From: Otis tarda | Taxonomy: Eukaryota; Chordata; Aves; Otidiformes; Otididae | Direction: 5' to 3' | NCBI GenBank assembly: GCA_026413225.1 | Contig: CM048557.1 | Span: 22,484,871-22,548,870, forward strand | Length of the DNA: 64,000 nt | Shown: piece after piece, positions 23,057 through 36,600 of the stretch | How the letters are laid out: the number at the start of each line of letters is the position of its first letter | Numbering within the stretch: the first letter of the stretch is position 1 | The notes under the pieces: generated by a model | The model's database searches: none | What the model saw: the letters and a program-made list of their open reading frames with translations, nothing else | What the model was told of the DNA's origin: nothing | Made by a program: the position numbers and the translations under genes

Positions 23057-25479
23057 GTAGGCACAGAGTTTTTATTCTGTTTTGCAATATTATACCAACT
23101 CCAATTAATGTGGAACAGGCTCAGTAGGAGACATGATTCTGTTGGCTTGGTCTGTGTTGGCTAGAGCTGTGGTCTCCTAATTCTGCAAATAATGAGAGTG
23201 AAACTTGTATGGAGTGTGCATGCATGCATACATTTAATTCTCAGAGCTCAGAAGAGTGATGTATTTTTCAGATTAGTAAAAACGTACTTTTGCAGGAAGT
23301 GCTTAAAAGCTGTGATCCAGTGCTCACTGAAGTTGCTGGAAATCCATTTAGTGACTTCTATGAGAGATGGATTGGACCCAGAGGGATAAAATAATAAAAC
23401 TTCAGTTTGAGGTAGTTCAGTGGTCTATCTGTTTACCGCACAAGTAAATCTGTGTAGGCTTAAAGCTTTAGATCCTTATTGCTTAGTTACCTTCTGAAAG
23501 GCATGTTTCACTGCAGGACAAGTCTACAGTGAAAAAATTTATGCCTACCCTTCCTTGTTTCTGTATTTAGAGAAAAGGATGAGGACAGGGAAGAAAACTT
23601 TTGTATTTGAAAATTGTTGTGTATTGAGTCTTGTGAGAATGTCAAAATACAAGCTCTGGCATTTTTTCCCTTTGAGCTTATGCTATAAGTCTGCATCTGG
23701 TGCTCCTCAGTTTTGTTTTCTGTAAATTAATACCATACTATTTCATAAAACATGAAGTATATATGAATGACTTGAGGTTAGCAAATTATGTGTATTGGAC
23801 ATCAGCTGCTAAACATTTTCATATCTGAGTTACTACTGAGAGATGAGAGTAGGCAAAAAATGAGAGATGGTGGATGTTTGCAGGGGAGATGCGATGTGCT
23901 TGGGCCTACGGAAAGCAGGACACGTGCAGAGAGATAAAGCAGGGTATGGAAGGAAGAAGAAATTAGGGAAATTGAAGGAGAATTACTTTAATATCTAGCT
24001 GCACTGATGATGTAGTCATTTGTGGAAAAGAGAATAATTCTGAGCTTAACATGGTGATAAATATTCTTGACAGCTCACGGGGGAAGAGGGAAAACATGCG
24101 ACAGCAATGCCAACAAAACAGTTTATAGCAATGGTAGGTGGCAATCTCTTCTGTGCCATTCCCCTGCCAGACCTGTGAGCTCTTGCCTTTAGCTCCATCA
24201 TCCCAGGGATCAACGCTAGTAACTTGCCTGCTTGCTGGGCTACATCGCAGCCTGGGAACATAGGTCTGCTCAGATCAGAGCCTTGGAGAGAGGGGCTCCA
24301 GCCTGCCCGTACCCTCTGTTTAGGCAGGGAGGGAAGGACTGGTGAGGGACTAGCGCGTGTGTATTGCTGCTGCAGCAGTGCTGCTGCCCCTGTGCCAAGG
24401 GCTGAATTGTTTTTCACTACAGGCCTAAGACAGCCTAATAAGATTAATGTGGGTGGTAAGATTTCTTCTTGGTTTTTTTTTTTTGTTTGTTTGGTTTTTT
24501 TTTTGTCTTCTGAAGCTTAAAGCAGCAGTGTTCTTTTCCAAGGCTGGGATGGCTGCTTCCTCTGCAGATTAATTGGCTGGATTGCCTCCAGGTTGTTTGT
24601 TGTCATGACAATCTGCTTTTGGAAGTGACTGTCAGGCTCAGAAGAAAAGAGCTGTATTTCATGAAGCCATTACTTTTGTCTTTATCTCTGGTTCTTCTGG
24701 AAAAGTCAGATTAGTAAGAGGGTTAAACAAAGTAATTCTGTCTGATTCTATACGTGGAAGAGCCCCAAACAAGGAAGAAGGAACTCTCTCATTAGGACCA
24801 GAGCAGTGATGGTTTGTGGGCTTTTTTTATTTAAAAAAAAACCCAAAAACAGAGTACAAGTATAGGATTGGAAATGAGGAGTTACCAAAGTGAAATGCTG
24901 GTTGTGGGGACCGTGTGTGATTGCCCTTTGGCAGGTCAGAGCCTCCCTGAATTGCCATTCTGCTGTCTGCAAGTGGATGATGCTCGTGTACCTACCTTTC
25001 AAAGGGAGGATTAAACAGTATAATGTGCTCAGCTTCCCATTTGAATGTAAATGATGATTCCCTTTGGAGTTTGCAGCTATGGGTATGTCTGTCCTGGCTT
25101 CCAAACACACCAACTACTTTGTGTTAATTGCAAATTAGAGGCTACTGTGGACAGTCTTTCATTTCTCACAGTTCTTTCTACAGCAGATCTAATTACTGTA
25201 ATTACAATGAGTTTTGTGTTAACACAGTACCCAAGAATCCTGGTCATTAACTACAACTCGAGTGCTCCGGGTACTTAAGGACAGAGCAAAGGAAATCTGT
25301 AGGGTATTATGAAATCAAGGGAGAAGGATTTCTTCCCTCTAGGTATGTTATCATGTCAAATGTAATAGTTTTAGTTTAGTGTAATTGAGTGTAGTCTGAC
25401 ATACGAGAATTGCCCTTGTGTGCTATTTTTCTGTCTAAAAATGTGTTGATTTAGAAATTACTAAGCATCTGAACCACTA

Positions 25480-25530
25480 TGTGATCTGTCATTATTGCCA
25501 TTTAACAGATGGGGAAGAGGGGGCATAGAT
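25480..25530. mobile_element. Possible MIR/L2-like ancient repeat trace
   Basis: The phrase TGCCATTTAACAGATGGGGA followed by a purine-rich stretch resembles the end of old tetrapod MIR/L2 repeats (typically CCATTTTACAGATGAGGAAA). Only about 30 bases are comparable, so this is a weak call. Confidence 0.22.
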
Positions 25531-27534
25531 CAGCTAAACAAAATGCTCCTGGAGTGGCATCCTGACTGTAGGAGTAGAGCTTCATCCCTGCTGTCTGCTT
25601 TAGGGCGATGTCGTGAGACTTAATCAATGTTTGCAAACTGTTTTGAGAAGCTATGATAACATGTGGAATAGAAGTGTGAATTATTAATTGGTACTTCGCT
25701 CTCCTTCTGCTCTTGGGTATACTGACAAGCTTTTTAAATTAACACCTCTTCCTACTCCTCCGTGAACTTCAAAGGCCTCCTTTATCCTGCTGTCATTGCT
25801 GGAAAACTCCAGTAGCACATCGGCTTGGTTTGTGTCAGATACTCCTCCATGCGTAAAGATCATTTCAATAAGCAAGGGTCACTGTGCAGGCTAGGAAAAC
25901 AGGAATGTGACCCCATACTGAAAAATGGATTGACCCAGTTTTGACATGGAAGACTTCAAATTGTGCCCTCCTTGATGAATAATAGCTTTGCTGGCATGCT
26001 ACAATTTGAGATGAACCGAAAGCCGTGGGTTTATAAATATTAGTTTTAGTCATAAGTAGAGGCGAATTCAAAAGTGGAGGGAGACAGAGGCCCCAGGATT
26101 TAGCTGTGAAAATGAGTGGAAGGCCAAATTTTTGAGAACGAGTTCCTGCCCTGCTTCCTCCTTACCACTTGTAACTGAGTGTTGCACATCTTACAAAGGT
26201 TTGTATGTCGTGGGGAAAGCGTCAGTTCAAAAACTTACACCCTGACAATTTAGCAGCAAGGCAAATAATTATTTTCTAATTCCCGACAGCAATTATTTTT
26301 AGCTCTTGTAGACACCATGGTAAACTTCAGAGCTGCTCCTTTAATCCCACCCCAGCTATGCTTCAGTCATGGCCAGTTTCCAGCATTGAAGCAGTACGGC
26401 CAGGCATTTCCCTTAATCTGGAATGCAGTGTATTCATCAAAGTATGTGCCTGAGTTTGGGGACTGGATGGAGGATATAATTGCCTGAATTATCCACGTGA
26501 GTCGCACATACGAATTGCTCTTTCTAGGGCAGTGTTCCAGTTTTAACAACACTTGCAGCAACTGGAGTTTCTGCTCCTGTTCTATACTTAATGGATCTTA
26601 ATCCAGGAAAGTTCCCTTCCTCCATACACTTTTTTCCTCCTGTAACTTTAAGATCTTTCTCTGTGCTCAAATTACATGACAGTGCTGATCGTTCAGGGCA
26701 GCTATGCTGGATGTACCCCTGGGGCCACCTGTTGCTGTGGGGATTTCCTGCTCTGCGACAGGCATCCACTCAACTGGAAGGGAATTCCTCCTTCTTAATA
26801 TTTTCCAACAACCATGTAAATTTTTTCAGCTCTGGGGCTGTATTTAATTTATTCTCTTAGTTGCTTTCTGTCTAAATGTGTCTTCACAGTGCTTCTTCCT
26901 TTAGTTTCACTTCCATTTTGTACTTCTAGTCGAGAAAGCTTTAACATCAACAAAAGCATACTGGATATTTTAATTCAAACTCCTTTTCCTTTCATGGCTT
27001 CTCTTTTCTTTCTTTCTAAGTTTGCTAAATACCTTTATTAGCTTTAACCCCGTTGCCTAGGAAAGGGGGTTTTATTGCTGTGAGTCTGTATTCACTCTGA
27101 CTGGTGCTGTAGAGAGAGGCTCTTGGCTTCAGTAACGTTCCTACAATTCCAGCTCTGCAGTTGTTAGTAAACAGTACCGCTGTGGTCAAGCTATAAAGCA
27201 AATGTTTTGCAAATGTCCTGAAGTTGATTCCTGCCCTATGTTTCTACAGTGTATTTGGTAATGTCCACTGTTGTACATGTGGATACCTCCTTTTTTATTT
27301 TTGCGTATTTGCATATTGAATTTGCAGTAGGATTTTGACACACCTCAGTATTCTAAAACAGATTTAGAGGCATACACAGTTGTCAGTAGTCTCTTTTTTT
27401 TCCCTCTATAGCATGTATAAGTTGCTTGTATAAAAATTGGCAGCATATTAAAAAATGAAAAATCTGACCCTGTGTCAAACAAGTGGAAAACAGTTCAAAA
27501 GACTGACTTATTAAAATTAATTTTTAAGTGATAA

Positions 27535-28040
27535 TATTAACTCTCTGGAGCCCCCAACATAAGGACATGGACCAGCTGGAGAAGGTCCAGGAGAGGGCCA
27601 CGAAGATGATAAGAGGGCTGGAGCACCTCTCCTATGAGGACAGGCTGAGAGAGTTGGGGCTGTTCAGCCTGGAGAAGAGGAGGCTCCGGGGAGACCTGAT
27701 AGCAGTCTTCCAGTACCTCAAGGGGGCCTACAAGAAAGATGGGGAGAGGCTGTTCAGTAGGGCCTGTTGTGATAGGATGAGGGGTAATGGTTTTAAAATA
27801 GAAGGAGGTAGATTTAGATTAGATATTAGGAAAAATTTTTTTACAATAGGGGTGGTGGAACACTGGAACAGATTGCCCAGAGAGGTGGTGGATGCCCCAT
27901 CCCTGGAAACGTTCAAGACGAGGTTGGATGAGGCTGTGAGCAACCTGATCTGGTTGGAGATGTCCCTGCTTCTTGCAGGGGGGTTGGACTAGATGACCTT
28001 TGAAGGTCCCTTCCCACCCTAACCATTCTATGATTCTATT
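27535..28040 (+). mobile_element. CR1 LINE 3' end, 5'-truncated (about 0.5 kb)
   Basis: This is a clear avian CR1 3' segment in the same orientation as LDLRAD3. It begins abruptly near CTCTGGAGCCCCCAACATAA, carries the last ~150 codons of ORF2, and then has the short 3' UTR GACCTTTGAAGGTCCCTTCC. It ends in the CR1 terminal octamer repeat, ATTCTATG then ATTCTATT, at 28025-28040. Severe 5' truncation is typical of CR1 insertions. The open frame is still intact to the usual stop, so the copy is younger than the fragment at 5.0 kb. No target duplication is visible, as is normal for CR1. Confidence 0.93.
27540..27992 (+). pseudogene. CR1 ORF2 C-terminal fragment (dead LINE reverse transcriptase tail)
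   Basis: One uninterrupted frame encodes the C-terminal part of CR1 ORF2, downstream of the reverse transcriptase catalytic core. Hallmark blocks are WSPQHKDMDQLEKVQERATK, LSYEDRLRELGLFSLEKRRL, DLIAVFQYLKGAY, HWNRLPREVVDAPSLETFK and the terminal GGLD before TAG at 27990-27992. No endonuclease or catalytic motif is present, because the copy is 5'-truncated. The upstream ATG of the frame lies in flanking or junction sequence and is not a real start. It is not expected to be a functional gene. Confidence 0.9.
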
Positions 28041-29720
28041 ATAATTTCTGTGGATTTAGGTATAGGTGAGATGAAATTGGAAGGGGACCGGCTGCAATGG
28101 TAAACACTGTGTGCTGGTGTTTGCACGATTGAGATGCAATGCAAAGTGGGTTTTAGAACTCACCGCCAAATGTAACAGACATACTCTAAATTTCGATGAA
28201 ATACCACAAAACCTAATTTATGAAACACAAGTAGTCCCCTGAACATCCCTCTCCGTTTGGAGCTTACAACCAGCCCTTTGCACAAGGCAAATTGAAATTC
28301 TGAAACTCCCAAATACTGTGGTATCACTTAGACATCCCAAAGCTTTGTATTCTGATCCTGGCTGCATACGTTTCCTTTTATTGAGTCTTTTTGACTCATT
28401 ATTGACTCGGTCTGTAAATGGAAGCTCAGCTTGCAGTTATTGTGCATCAGCTTAGCTCAGATTAAGCCTACAGTGGGAATTTAATACTCAGAGGCAGACT
28501 AAATAAAAGCAGAAACTTAAGGAAGGATACAAATAAAATGTAACTGAATGTTTTATTAAATGAAGGCTTTGCCAGAGCATATTTAGCTCTCTAATATCCA
28601 TGTTTTATAACACTTGCTAAATGGAAATGTTTTTGTCAGATGTGAATTCCTTCTTTCCTCTGTTCCTTCATTCCCTGGTTAAGTCCAGGCTTCCTCTTAT
28701 TTCCTTTTTTTCTTTCCTCATAAAATGATTTATTTGAGAAGGTTCTTGCCAAAAAGAAAATCGATCCATCTGCATGGAGACTAAAAAGTAAGTTGAGCTA
28801 CAGCAGGAAGATGTTCATATTAATTGGTACTGATACTTCAGATGAGCAGTAAGTTCATCTGGCATTTATTTCAACAGTGTGGTAACTTCTGAGTGGGACT
28901 GGGAGAGGAATTCTTACTTTGCTGTGCATGGAGGCTTTGCAACTGAAGTCATGTAAAATAGATGTGGAGATCTCAGGAAGAGGTCCAGGCATCTGATACA
29001 AGTCGATTTGAGTCGCTGTGTCTTGCTGCTCCCTCAGCTTGTGAAAATGCCAGGGTTTTGTTGCAGAACAGACATATGTACCTGAGGAAGAGTCATCTTG
29101 TGGATCAGCATGCTGCTCCTGCAGGTGCTTTGGCCTAGCATTTTGGCAGAATAATAATAGACATACTGCCAAAATGTTGGGCTACCACTGTTTGGAGAGC
29201 AGCTATTCTATTAAGAGCAACTATAATGTGGCAATAGACAAGCAATGACTTCAGGTCTTCAAATGGACAACAAACTTACTTAAAAGGGTGTTTGTAGATC
29301 TGGGAGGTGTCCAGCCTCTTCACTTGATCTCCTGGTCAGCCCATCTTTGATGGCTTGAAGCTCAAAGCAGTTACCAGCAGATGATGACTTGGCTGATGTA
29401 AAAATTCCTTTTATGACCTAGGCAAGAAGTTGTATCAGTTATGGCTTGCCACATTTGTCAACAGCTCTAGCAGGGAAAAAAAGGAAGGAAAAAAGGAAAA
29501 GAGGACCTGTCAACACTCACCTTACCCTGAAAGCAGTTCCATGAAGATAGTAAGGTCAGGGAACTGACTTTGTGTCTCCAGCTCATATTAAGCCTGTCCT
29601 GTAGACAGATGTACTTCAGGATGCTGATGGTAGCCTTCCCTCTTACTCTGATGACAGAAGTGCTGTTATTACGGGAGTGCCTTATTAGACCCCTGCTGTA
29701 ATCCCATGGGGGGTTTTTTG

Positions 29721-29774
29721 TTGTTTGTTTTGTTGTTGTTGTTTGTTTTGTTGTTGTTGTTTGTTTTGTTGATT
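29721..29774. repeat. 18-bp T/G minisatellite, three copies
   Basis: The 18-base unit TTGTTTGTTTTGTTGTTG occurs three times in tandem (29721-29738, 29739-29756, 29757-29774); only the last copy is changed, at its end. A further TTTTTTG-rich run precedes it. On the minus strand it creates an artificial Asn/Lys/Thr-rich open frame, which is not a gene. Confidence 0.95.
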
Positions 29775-32700
29775 GCTGGGGCTGAAGTTGTGGTTCTCAA
29801 GCTGGTTACAAATACAGTAGAGGCAGGTAATAACCATACATCAGCTACTTTCCTTTCAGCAAGTGGCTGATGAGGGGAGCTGGGAGCTGACTTTTTTTTT
29901 TTTCTCACCTGTGCAGAAATGACATATGAGCTCTTAATGACTGTGCCCGGATATTTTTACCGTCACTTTGTGGCATTTATGGCTAATTAACAGTTCCAGA
30001 AAAAGGTGATGATATGAATATCCAGTTTCTTTGCCTGTGCTTCAAAACTTCAGAAACAGGTGATAAAATGTTATGCTAGGGGAAGACAAGTTTAAAGTAA
30101 AGGACATTCATTTTCCTCATTGTTCTTGAGGCTAATTAAATTCTCTCTTGAGCTCTCATTAGTAAAAATCAATTCCTTTCAAATACATTTTCCACAAGTT
30201 TTTAACAGCGTGTAGGTATTTGAAATATACTGTGTGTATTGGCATGTCATGCCGTCTCCTGGCTGTTGAATTGCATTACTGTTTCATAGATGTCAGTGTC
30301 ATTTAATTGTACAGAAGGCTCCTGTGGCTGGGCCGTAGGTGCCAGCCCCTACTCTTTTTGCTATCAATGAAGAGAATCCAAATAAAAGTCACAGATGTTA
30401 GTCTTTGACTTGCTGTGAAACAAAATCAGTTCCAGGTAAGGTGACCAAATGCTTTTCCTACAGTTATTGTGGAAAAAGATTATAGTGTTCGTATTTAAAA
30501 TGAAACTTTCATTTTTGTTAGTACAATTTCAGTACTGGGACAATCTGTTTTGTGTTGGAAAATGGTAGTTGTCATAGCAAACGAGTGTTGGTGGGAGCCA
30601 CAGCAAAGGTTGCCTGGGTTGAATACTGAAGAGACGCTGTCGCTAGCAGAGCGGGATTTAGCTTGGCTGTCTTTTCTGTTTCTAGTCCTAACCCTCGTTC
30701 ATCAGACCAGCCTGCCCCAACCTGTAATTCTGCTTCCAAGCCCAGCTGGGAGCAGGTCTGCACCCCTCTCCTGCCAGGTCTGGCCCGTCCGCCCTGCAGT
30801 TTCAGTCCGATGGCAAACCTTGTTCTTTAGCCTGATCGTTAACATTCATCTTAGCCTAGTGATAATGCGTCAGCCTAAATCTAACTTTGTGACCTGCCTG
30901 CATTAACCAGGGCAGCAAAAAGTCTGAGGTTAAATTTGTGCTTCAGTGCCTTTGCAAATATTGTTCTGGCATTGTCGTGTCTATAACCACCACTTAGAAA
31001 TTATTTCCCAAGGTGAACTAGTGAGGAAGCTTGCTGCATTCAGCAGCTTGCTCAGGGACTTGAACAGAGAGCACAAGAGTTTTCCTTTCTTGCTCTTTAG
31101 GAGCTGGGCTGTTCTTTTTGTGCAGCAGTGGAATTGCATAGAAGACCAGTTTTGCTGCTCAGACCTGTGTGAGCGGGAGAAACGGGTCCCAGCATCCTGT
31201 GTGTCAGACTTTGGGGCAGGTTATTTATTTTGTTTTGGTTTTTCCCCCTTGCAGCTGCCAGCAGTAAAGTTGGAGGATGTGGCTCCTAAAATGTCAGGCT
31301 GCCACGCTGTCCCCAGCTGAAACTAGTTTTGCACATGGTTAAAATCTGTATCTTTTCACAGTGTCAGTTATATCTGGGAATAATTTGTGACGCGTGAGCT
31401 CTGTCAAAGCTCGTACGTGTGTTCTTACTCCAATGTAAAGCCACAAGCGAAGCCAACATGACCAGGTGTAAAAGTGTGTCTGTTCAGATGTTGTAGCAGT
31501 TTAATATATTATCAATTATGTAATTGACCTAAAGCAGCATGTTTTCAGTGTAGACGGTCCCCTGGAGCAGAGTTACCAAGGTCTGTTGAGAAGTTTTACT
31601 TGGCATCTGCTCAGCAAGAATAAATGCAGCCACTTCAGGTCAGCCAGATGTCTCTGTAGACAGAAACTGTGCTGGTGCAATGCACTTGACTCATAGGAAG
31701 GAGAGAGCTAGAAATGCAGAATTGCCTTCAGAAATATCTGTGGCCCCATGTGTGCGGGACCTCGACAGGTCTGGGCAGTTTGTGTCTGTTATTTTGAGAA
31801 ATCCTTGCTTAGGGTAGTTCTGTTTTTTTTCTCTTAAGTGGTTTCACTGTGCCGGCATAGCCACAATTTTACTCTGCCTTACAGAAAATGTTATTTTATG
31901 TCATCTTATAGGAGAAGTAAGGGTATGGAAAACTGAATTTGAGGAGGATACTTCACAACTGAGGTGGTGTTAACATCAAAGTGTGTCTACCAGACCTCCC
32001 TGTGTCTTCATGCCCTCTCCTTCCAAATGCTGGTCCCAGCCAGGTCAGCAGGAGCGTTATCTTTCTGCAGTTGAAGCAAATGGCATTTGTTTCTTTATTG
32101 CAGGTCACACGTAAATTGCTATACCGGTGTGCCGTATTCACTGTGGAGCATAAATTGCTTCAGGGTGATTTTTAAAACGCGAGTGTGTTGCCAGCCATGG
32201 TTCCAGAGAAAGTTATTTCCTACTGCCTGGTATAAAACTAGCAAATGAAACTTGATAAGCAAGTGGATTACCAGAAAAAAAGAAAGTTTCTTGCCAGGCT
32301 TTAGATTAAGCCGAGATTCATCCTCAGCCAAGCATTTCAGTACCTGTAAATATGTGAAGGATGAGGCTGTTGAATTCTAGCTTTTGCTTCTTTGCTGCTC
32401 TTGCATTACAACTCGTGTCCCAGAGTCTGATCAAGCTTCCTTGGAAAGCTGGGCACAGCAGCGGATTTTCTTCTGCTTGTTGAAAATTGTGAAGTGGTGA
32501 GAGACATCACGCCAGTCTTCAGTCTGTATGCTGTTCCCTTAGCTTGCCAAGCTAACTCATGCTCCCATCTCACGTTACCAGATATTCTGTGCTAATTTGC
32601 TGTAAAGAACTGTGTAAAAAATCCATATTTATGAGGGATGTTAAAAACATAAAGTAATTATATGGTTTTCAATTACATAAACATCAACATGCAATGGGAA

Positions 32701-33624
32701 TTAGAAGCTGAATAATTAATTTTCTGTTTATTTGTAATATAGAGTCTATGCAAACAGTAAAACCTGGAGAACAAGCGCAGGGAGGAGTGTGGGGGGTACA
32801 GTGCCATAAAGTGCTTTTAGTATCTGTATTCAAATTCAGTTCAGATGTCAGAGTAGGTATTGGCTGTTAAGGGACGGAGCAACCTGGTGAGTGTGAAGCA
32901 CTGGGTGCGGAAGTCCTGTTTGTACCTGTGCCCTATTAGCTGAGTAGTGTTTCAACTAAAATAGCTGATGGCTGGGACAATGGGGGTGCCGGTTCACGTG
33001 TCTTGAGCACAGAGGTGGCAGCAGCCTGGTGCTTCCTGCTGTTGGCGTGGTAAATGACCTTGGGTGTTTTGGGTTGATGTCTGGCATGTGCCTGATCTCT
33101 ATTTTACAGATGAAGAATACCAAACTTCTAACTTTTGAAAGCTTTATGAAAGATTATAGTCATTTGAAGAAAAAAAAAAATCACTAATAATTTCTGAATA
33201 TTACCTGTCACCTGAAGTGCACCAACCAGTCACTGTGCGGTCTGGGCCTTGGTGCTGAATTACATCCTCTGAGGCTTCAAAGCAGAAGCTTTCAAGGCTT
33301 TGTTTATTCTAATAGCATTATTGCACCACAGTAAACGCAGTGATTACCAACTAGTTCTTAAGTGGAAGTAATTTTGAGGATCTGGTGTTTTTGTTAAGAG
33401 GTCAGGAAATGTGTTACACTGCACTAAAGCCTGTGGGAATTAAACACTAGCTTGTTCCATTTGTTCTACTGTTTATTCATAGATCGTCATTTCCCTTTGC
33501 CTCCTACATCCTGAATAGCTAGCAAACACCAACCTCATTTTAGTGATGGCTGTCCAGGAAAATGCTTTTACACTTTTTGAGACAGGCAAATGGCTTATGA
33601 TTTACCCTCTACAGGAGAAGACTG

Positions 33625-33650
33625 TAGGACTTAGGACTAGGACTTAGGAC
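33625..33650. repeat. 13-bp tandem duplication
   Basis: TAGGACTTAGGAC is repeated perfectly at 33625-33637 and 33638-33650, and is itself built from a shorter TAGGAC motif. Flanking CTACAGGAGAAG (left) and CTACAGAAGAAG (right) are also near-identical, so the whole block may be a local duplication with divergence. Confidence 0.9.
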
Positions 33651-36600
33651 TGTCCTTCTACAGAAGAAGTTCTAGACCTGAGAGTTTTCTTTGAGAAAGG
33701 TTTTCTGAACTAAAACTTGAACTGTTGTGTCAGTTAACTTTAAAGTCCATGGTGACTGGAGCCTTGCTGACTGTTTGCAAGGAGGTGGTCTGGATTTGAC
33801 TTGAGGAAAAGGCATCGTTATGTGCAGTTAAATGGAAGCTCTGTGAGGTATTTGGCACTGATGCTTGTAAGCACCCATAGCTGTGGGAATATTGTATGGG
33901 AAAGAGAATGCTCTTACGGTATGTGACTTGCTGTCAAATTTAATTTTCATTTTTCACACTCCAGAAGTAGAAAACAATAAGCATGTGACTTCAGGAAAGC
34001 AATATTGCTGGGGAAGTTATATTCTTGTTTAATAACTGGACAACTGTGATCAACTAGGAAAAGATGGATGAGAAGACTGTATGTCCTGTTCAAAAGCTAA
34101 CCAATTCCAGGGTGAATGTTGTTTTTGCTTGCTATTAAAGCCAAACTTGTCTGACCAGATTGGAACAGTGATGTTGGTGATCGGTTATGTAGAGAGGTTC
34201 TTCAGGGATGGGCTCAGACAGCAGGGTGGCTACAGCAGGTGTGAGAGGACTGAAGCAATTGTTGAGGTGAAAATGAGAATGAGACTTGGTGGCAGTGAAC
34301 AGAGCCTGGCTTGCAAATAGGGGATGGAGATCTTAGGTAGGGACTTCAGCCATGCTTCTACTTCTTTCTTTTTTTTTTTTTAATTTGTTTTGTTTTGTTT
34401 TATTAAAGGATCACTTGGCCATAGTCCCATTGTTTGCTATTGTGTGGGAGCCAGCTTGTATAATTAAGACTGAGATGGTGGTAACCTTCTGGTCTTATGC
34501 ACACACAGTCAGTTTTGTGATGAATCAGCTGCCAAGGTTTACATTCCTGAGCCCAAATTCCTGCTCTTTCCATTGAGCTCGCAGCACAAGTGTGATTGAA
34601 TCACTGAATGTTTGCAGAAGCCACTGCTGGTCTCTCCCTTGTTTTCCAGACTGCCTTTTCCACCACCTCTCAAGATATAAATCCCAGACGGTTGATGATT
34701 AGTTGGCAGCCATATGAGATCAAATTCTAGTCATGACTGATAATTGAAAGAAAATATCCAGAGAGTACCTTCCTGGCCAAGCTGAATGTAATTCAAGACT
34801 CCGTATGTGAACGAGCACTGGCTGGAGGTGCCTGAGGAAATGTGCAGAAGTGGTATCGTGAGCTCGTCTATCGGAGAGGGGTCGCAGCGCAATGCCTTTG
34901 CAAGCTAGGCCCATCTGAGGCGGAAACCGAGCAACATGGGAAAACACTGTGAAATGAGTTAACCTTTGAATAATGAATTTCCCAGGAAGGTACAGGAATG
35001 CTTTTGGTCTGTGCCTTTCTTATCTGTACATCAGTAATATGGTCTGTCTTTACAGAAAGCCTGGAGAAAATAGAAAGTAGAGAAAATGTACTGAGCCTCT
35101 TCCTGTGCTCTTTCATTCATTGTTTCACCCTCACTGTATTATTAACTTTATCTTGTTGGAAAAACTCTCAAACTCTTCAAGCAGTTTATTAAGTTTTTGT
35201 TTGTAAAGAAATGAAGTCAAATATATGCTTCCTCCCCATCTTTTTTTTTTTTTCATTTCCTTCTTTCCTGTAAGCGGCCAGGGGCTTTTCCTCACTTGTT
35301 CCTGTTTTTTGTTTACTTTCTGGTTTCTTTCTCTCTTAAGTTTTTGTATCATGTTCTTTCTTCACTTGTTTGTTTTTGGCTTTTCTAGAGGTATCAAACA
35401 AGAGGGAACTATACATTAGGCCATATTCAGACTTCAATCCACTACCTACAGTTAAAATACTACAAAGTTTTGTTGCCCTATTCAGGTAGATCTTTCCTAC
35501 TCAGTCATTGTTCTTATATTTTAGTGTCTTCCTGGAGGGGCAGGAAGTGATCTAGGCTTAAAACAAATTAAAAAAAAACCCAACTCTCAAAACTCACATG
35601 TAGGAGAAATCGTACATCTCCCTGAGAAGACTGGGTTATACATTCCTTTCTGTTCCATTCAGCTCTCTGAGATGGACCACATCCCTCCTCTCCGATACGA
35701 GTGCCAGACAGCGGCCCTCTATGAGAACATTGCCAGTTGGCAGTATTCATGGCAAATGTGTGTTTCTTGATTATAATTTCAGCAGATATTTAATATTCCA
35801 AGTTTAATCGTGTCTGCAAGCCACAGTCAGGTGAGAAAAGGAGCCAATTTCTGCTCCGGTTGTGTTAAAGCTGTTAGAGCAGGTATTTCCGTTCCGCTTA
35901 TTCTACCACATGATTTGTGCTGCTTATATTTTATGGCCTTGATTTATAGCATATGTCATGAGTTTCTCTGACGCTGCTCGCAGTTCCCTGCCTGTGGTTT
36001 GCTAGGTGGGAGCAGTCTCCTGATGCTTTTGACATGAGGTGCGTGCGGTGGCCGCAGCGTGTTCCCGCTGGACACTGGAACCAAGCCCTTGCAATGGAAG
36101 GGGGAGGTCTTGAAAGAAGTGTCTGCGTTGAACATTTGCTAGAGGAGGAAGTTTCCACAGGAACTGGGTTAATAGTCCACTTCGGGAGTGTAAGGTACGA
36201 ACACATGGCAGTAAGTGCAGCGTTGCACCAGTTGGCGTGCAGAGCAGGAACTGAACTTGTTAAAGTTGCCTGTTCGCTTATCAAAGGGGAGGAGGGAGCG
36301 GAAGCCTTTGCAGCTGGGTTGAGGGCAGGCTGCTGCCAGCAGTTGTCTCAAAGCATTCCTCGCTGCCGTGTAAGCCATGAATGGGGCTTCGGAGAAACAT
36401 CTCCCCTGGGTTTTTGATGCTTTTCAACCGCAAGTCTTTGTCATTTGCAACAGGATGGAGTTCTCTGCAGCGCTCTTCCCCAAGCCTTTTCAGTTGTGGG
36501 AGGTGATTGAGGGGAGGGGAAAAAATTATCAGACTTTTTCAAATCCTTCCTTTCCAGGTGCTAGAGGACTGCCTCTCCAAAACTGTTACATTACTCTTAT

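Noticed and set aside
29721-29774. Regular repeat array considered as CRISPR-like
   Set aside because: There are no unique spacers, the units are low-complexity T/G, and the context is a vertebrate intron.
29669-29908. Asn/Lys/Thr-rich minus-strand open frame
   Set aside because: It is the translation of the 18-bp T/G minisatellite; a repeat artefact.
36034-36417. 127-codon frame in a GC-richer patch of intron 4
   Set aside because: Both strands are open over the same patch, which points to local composition rather than coding. No domain recognised.
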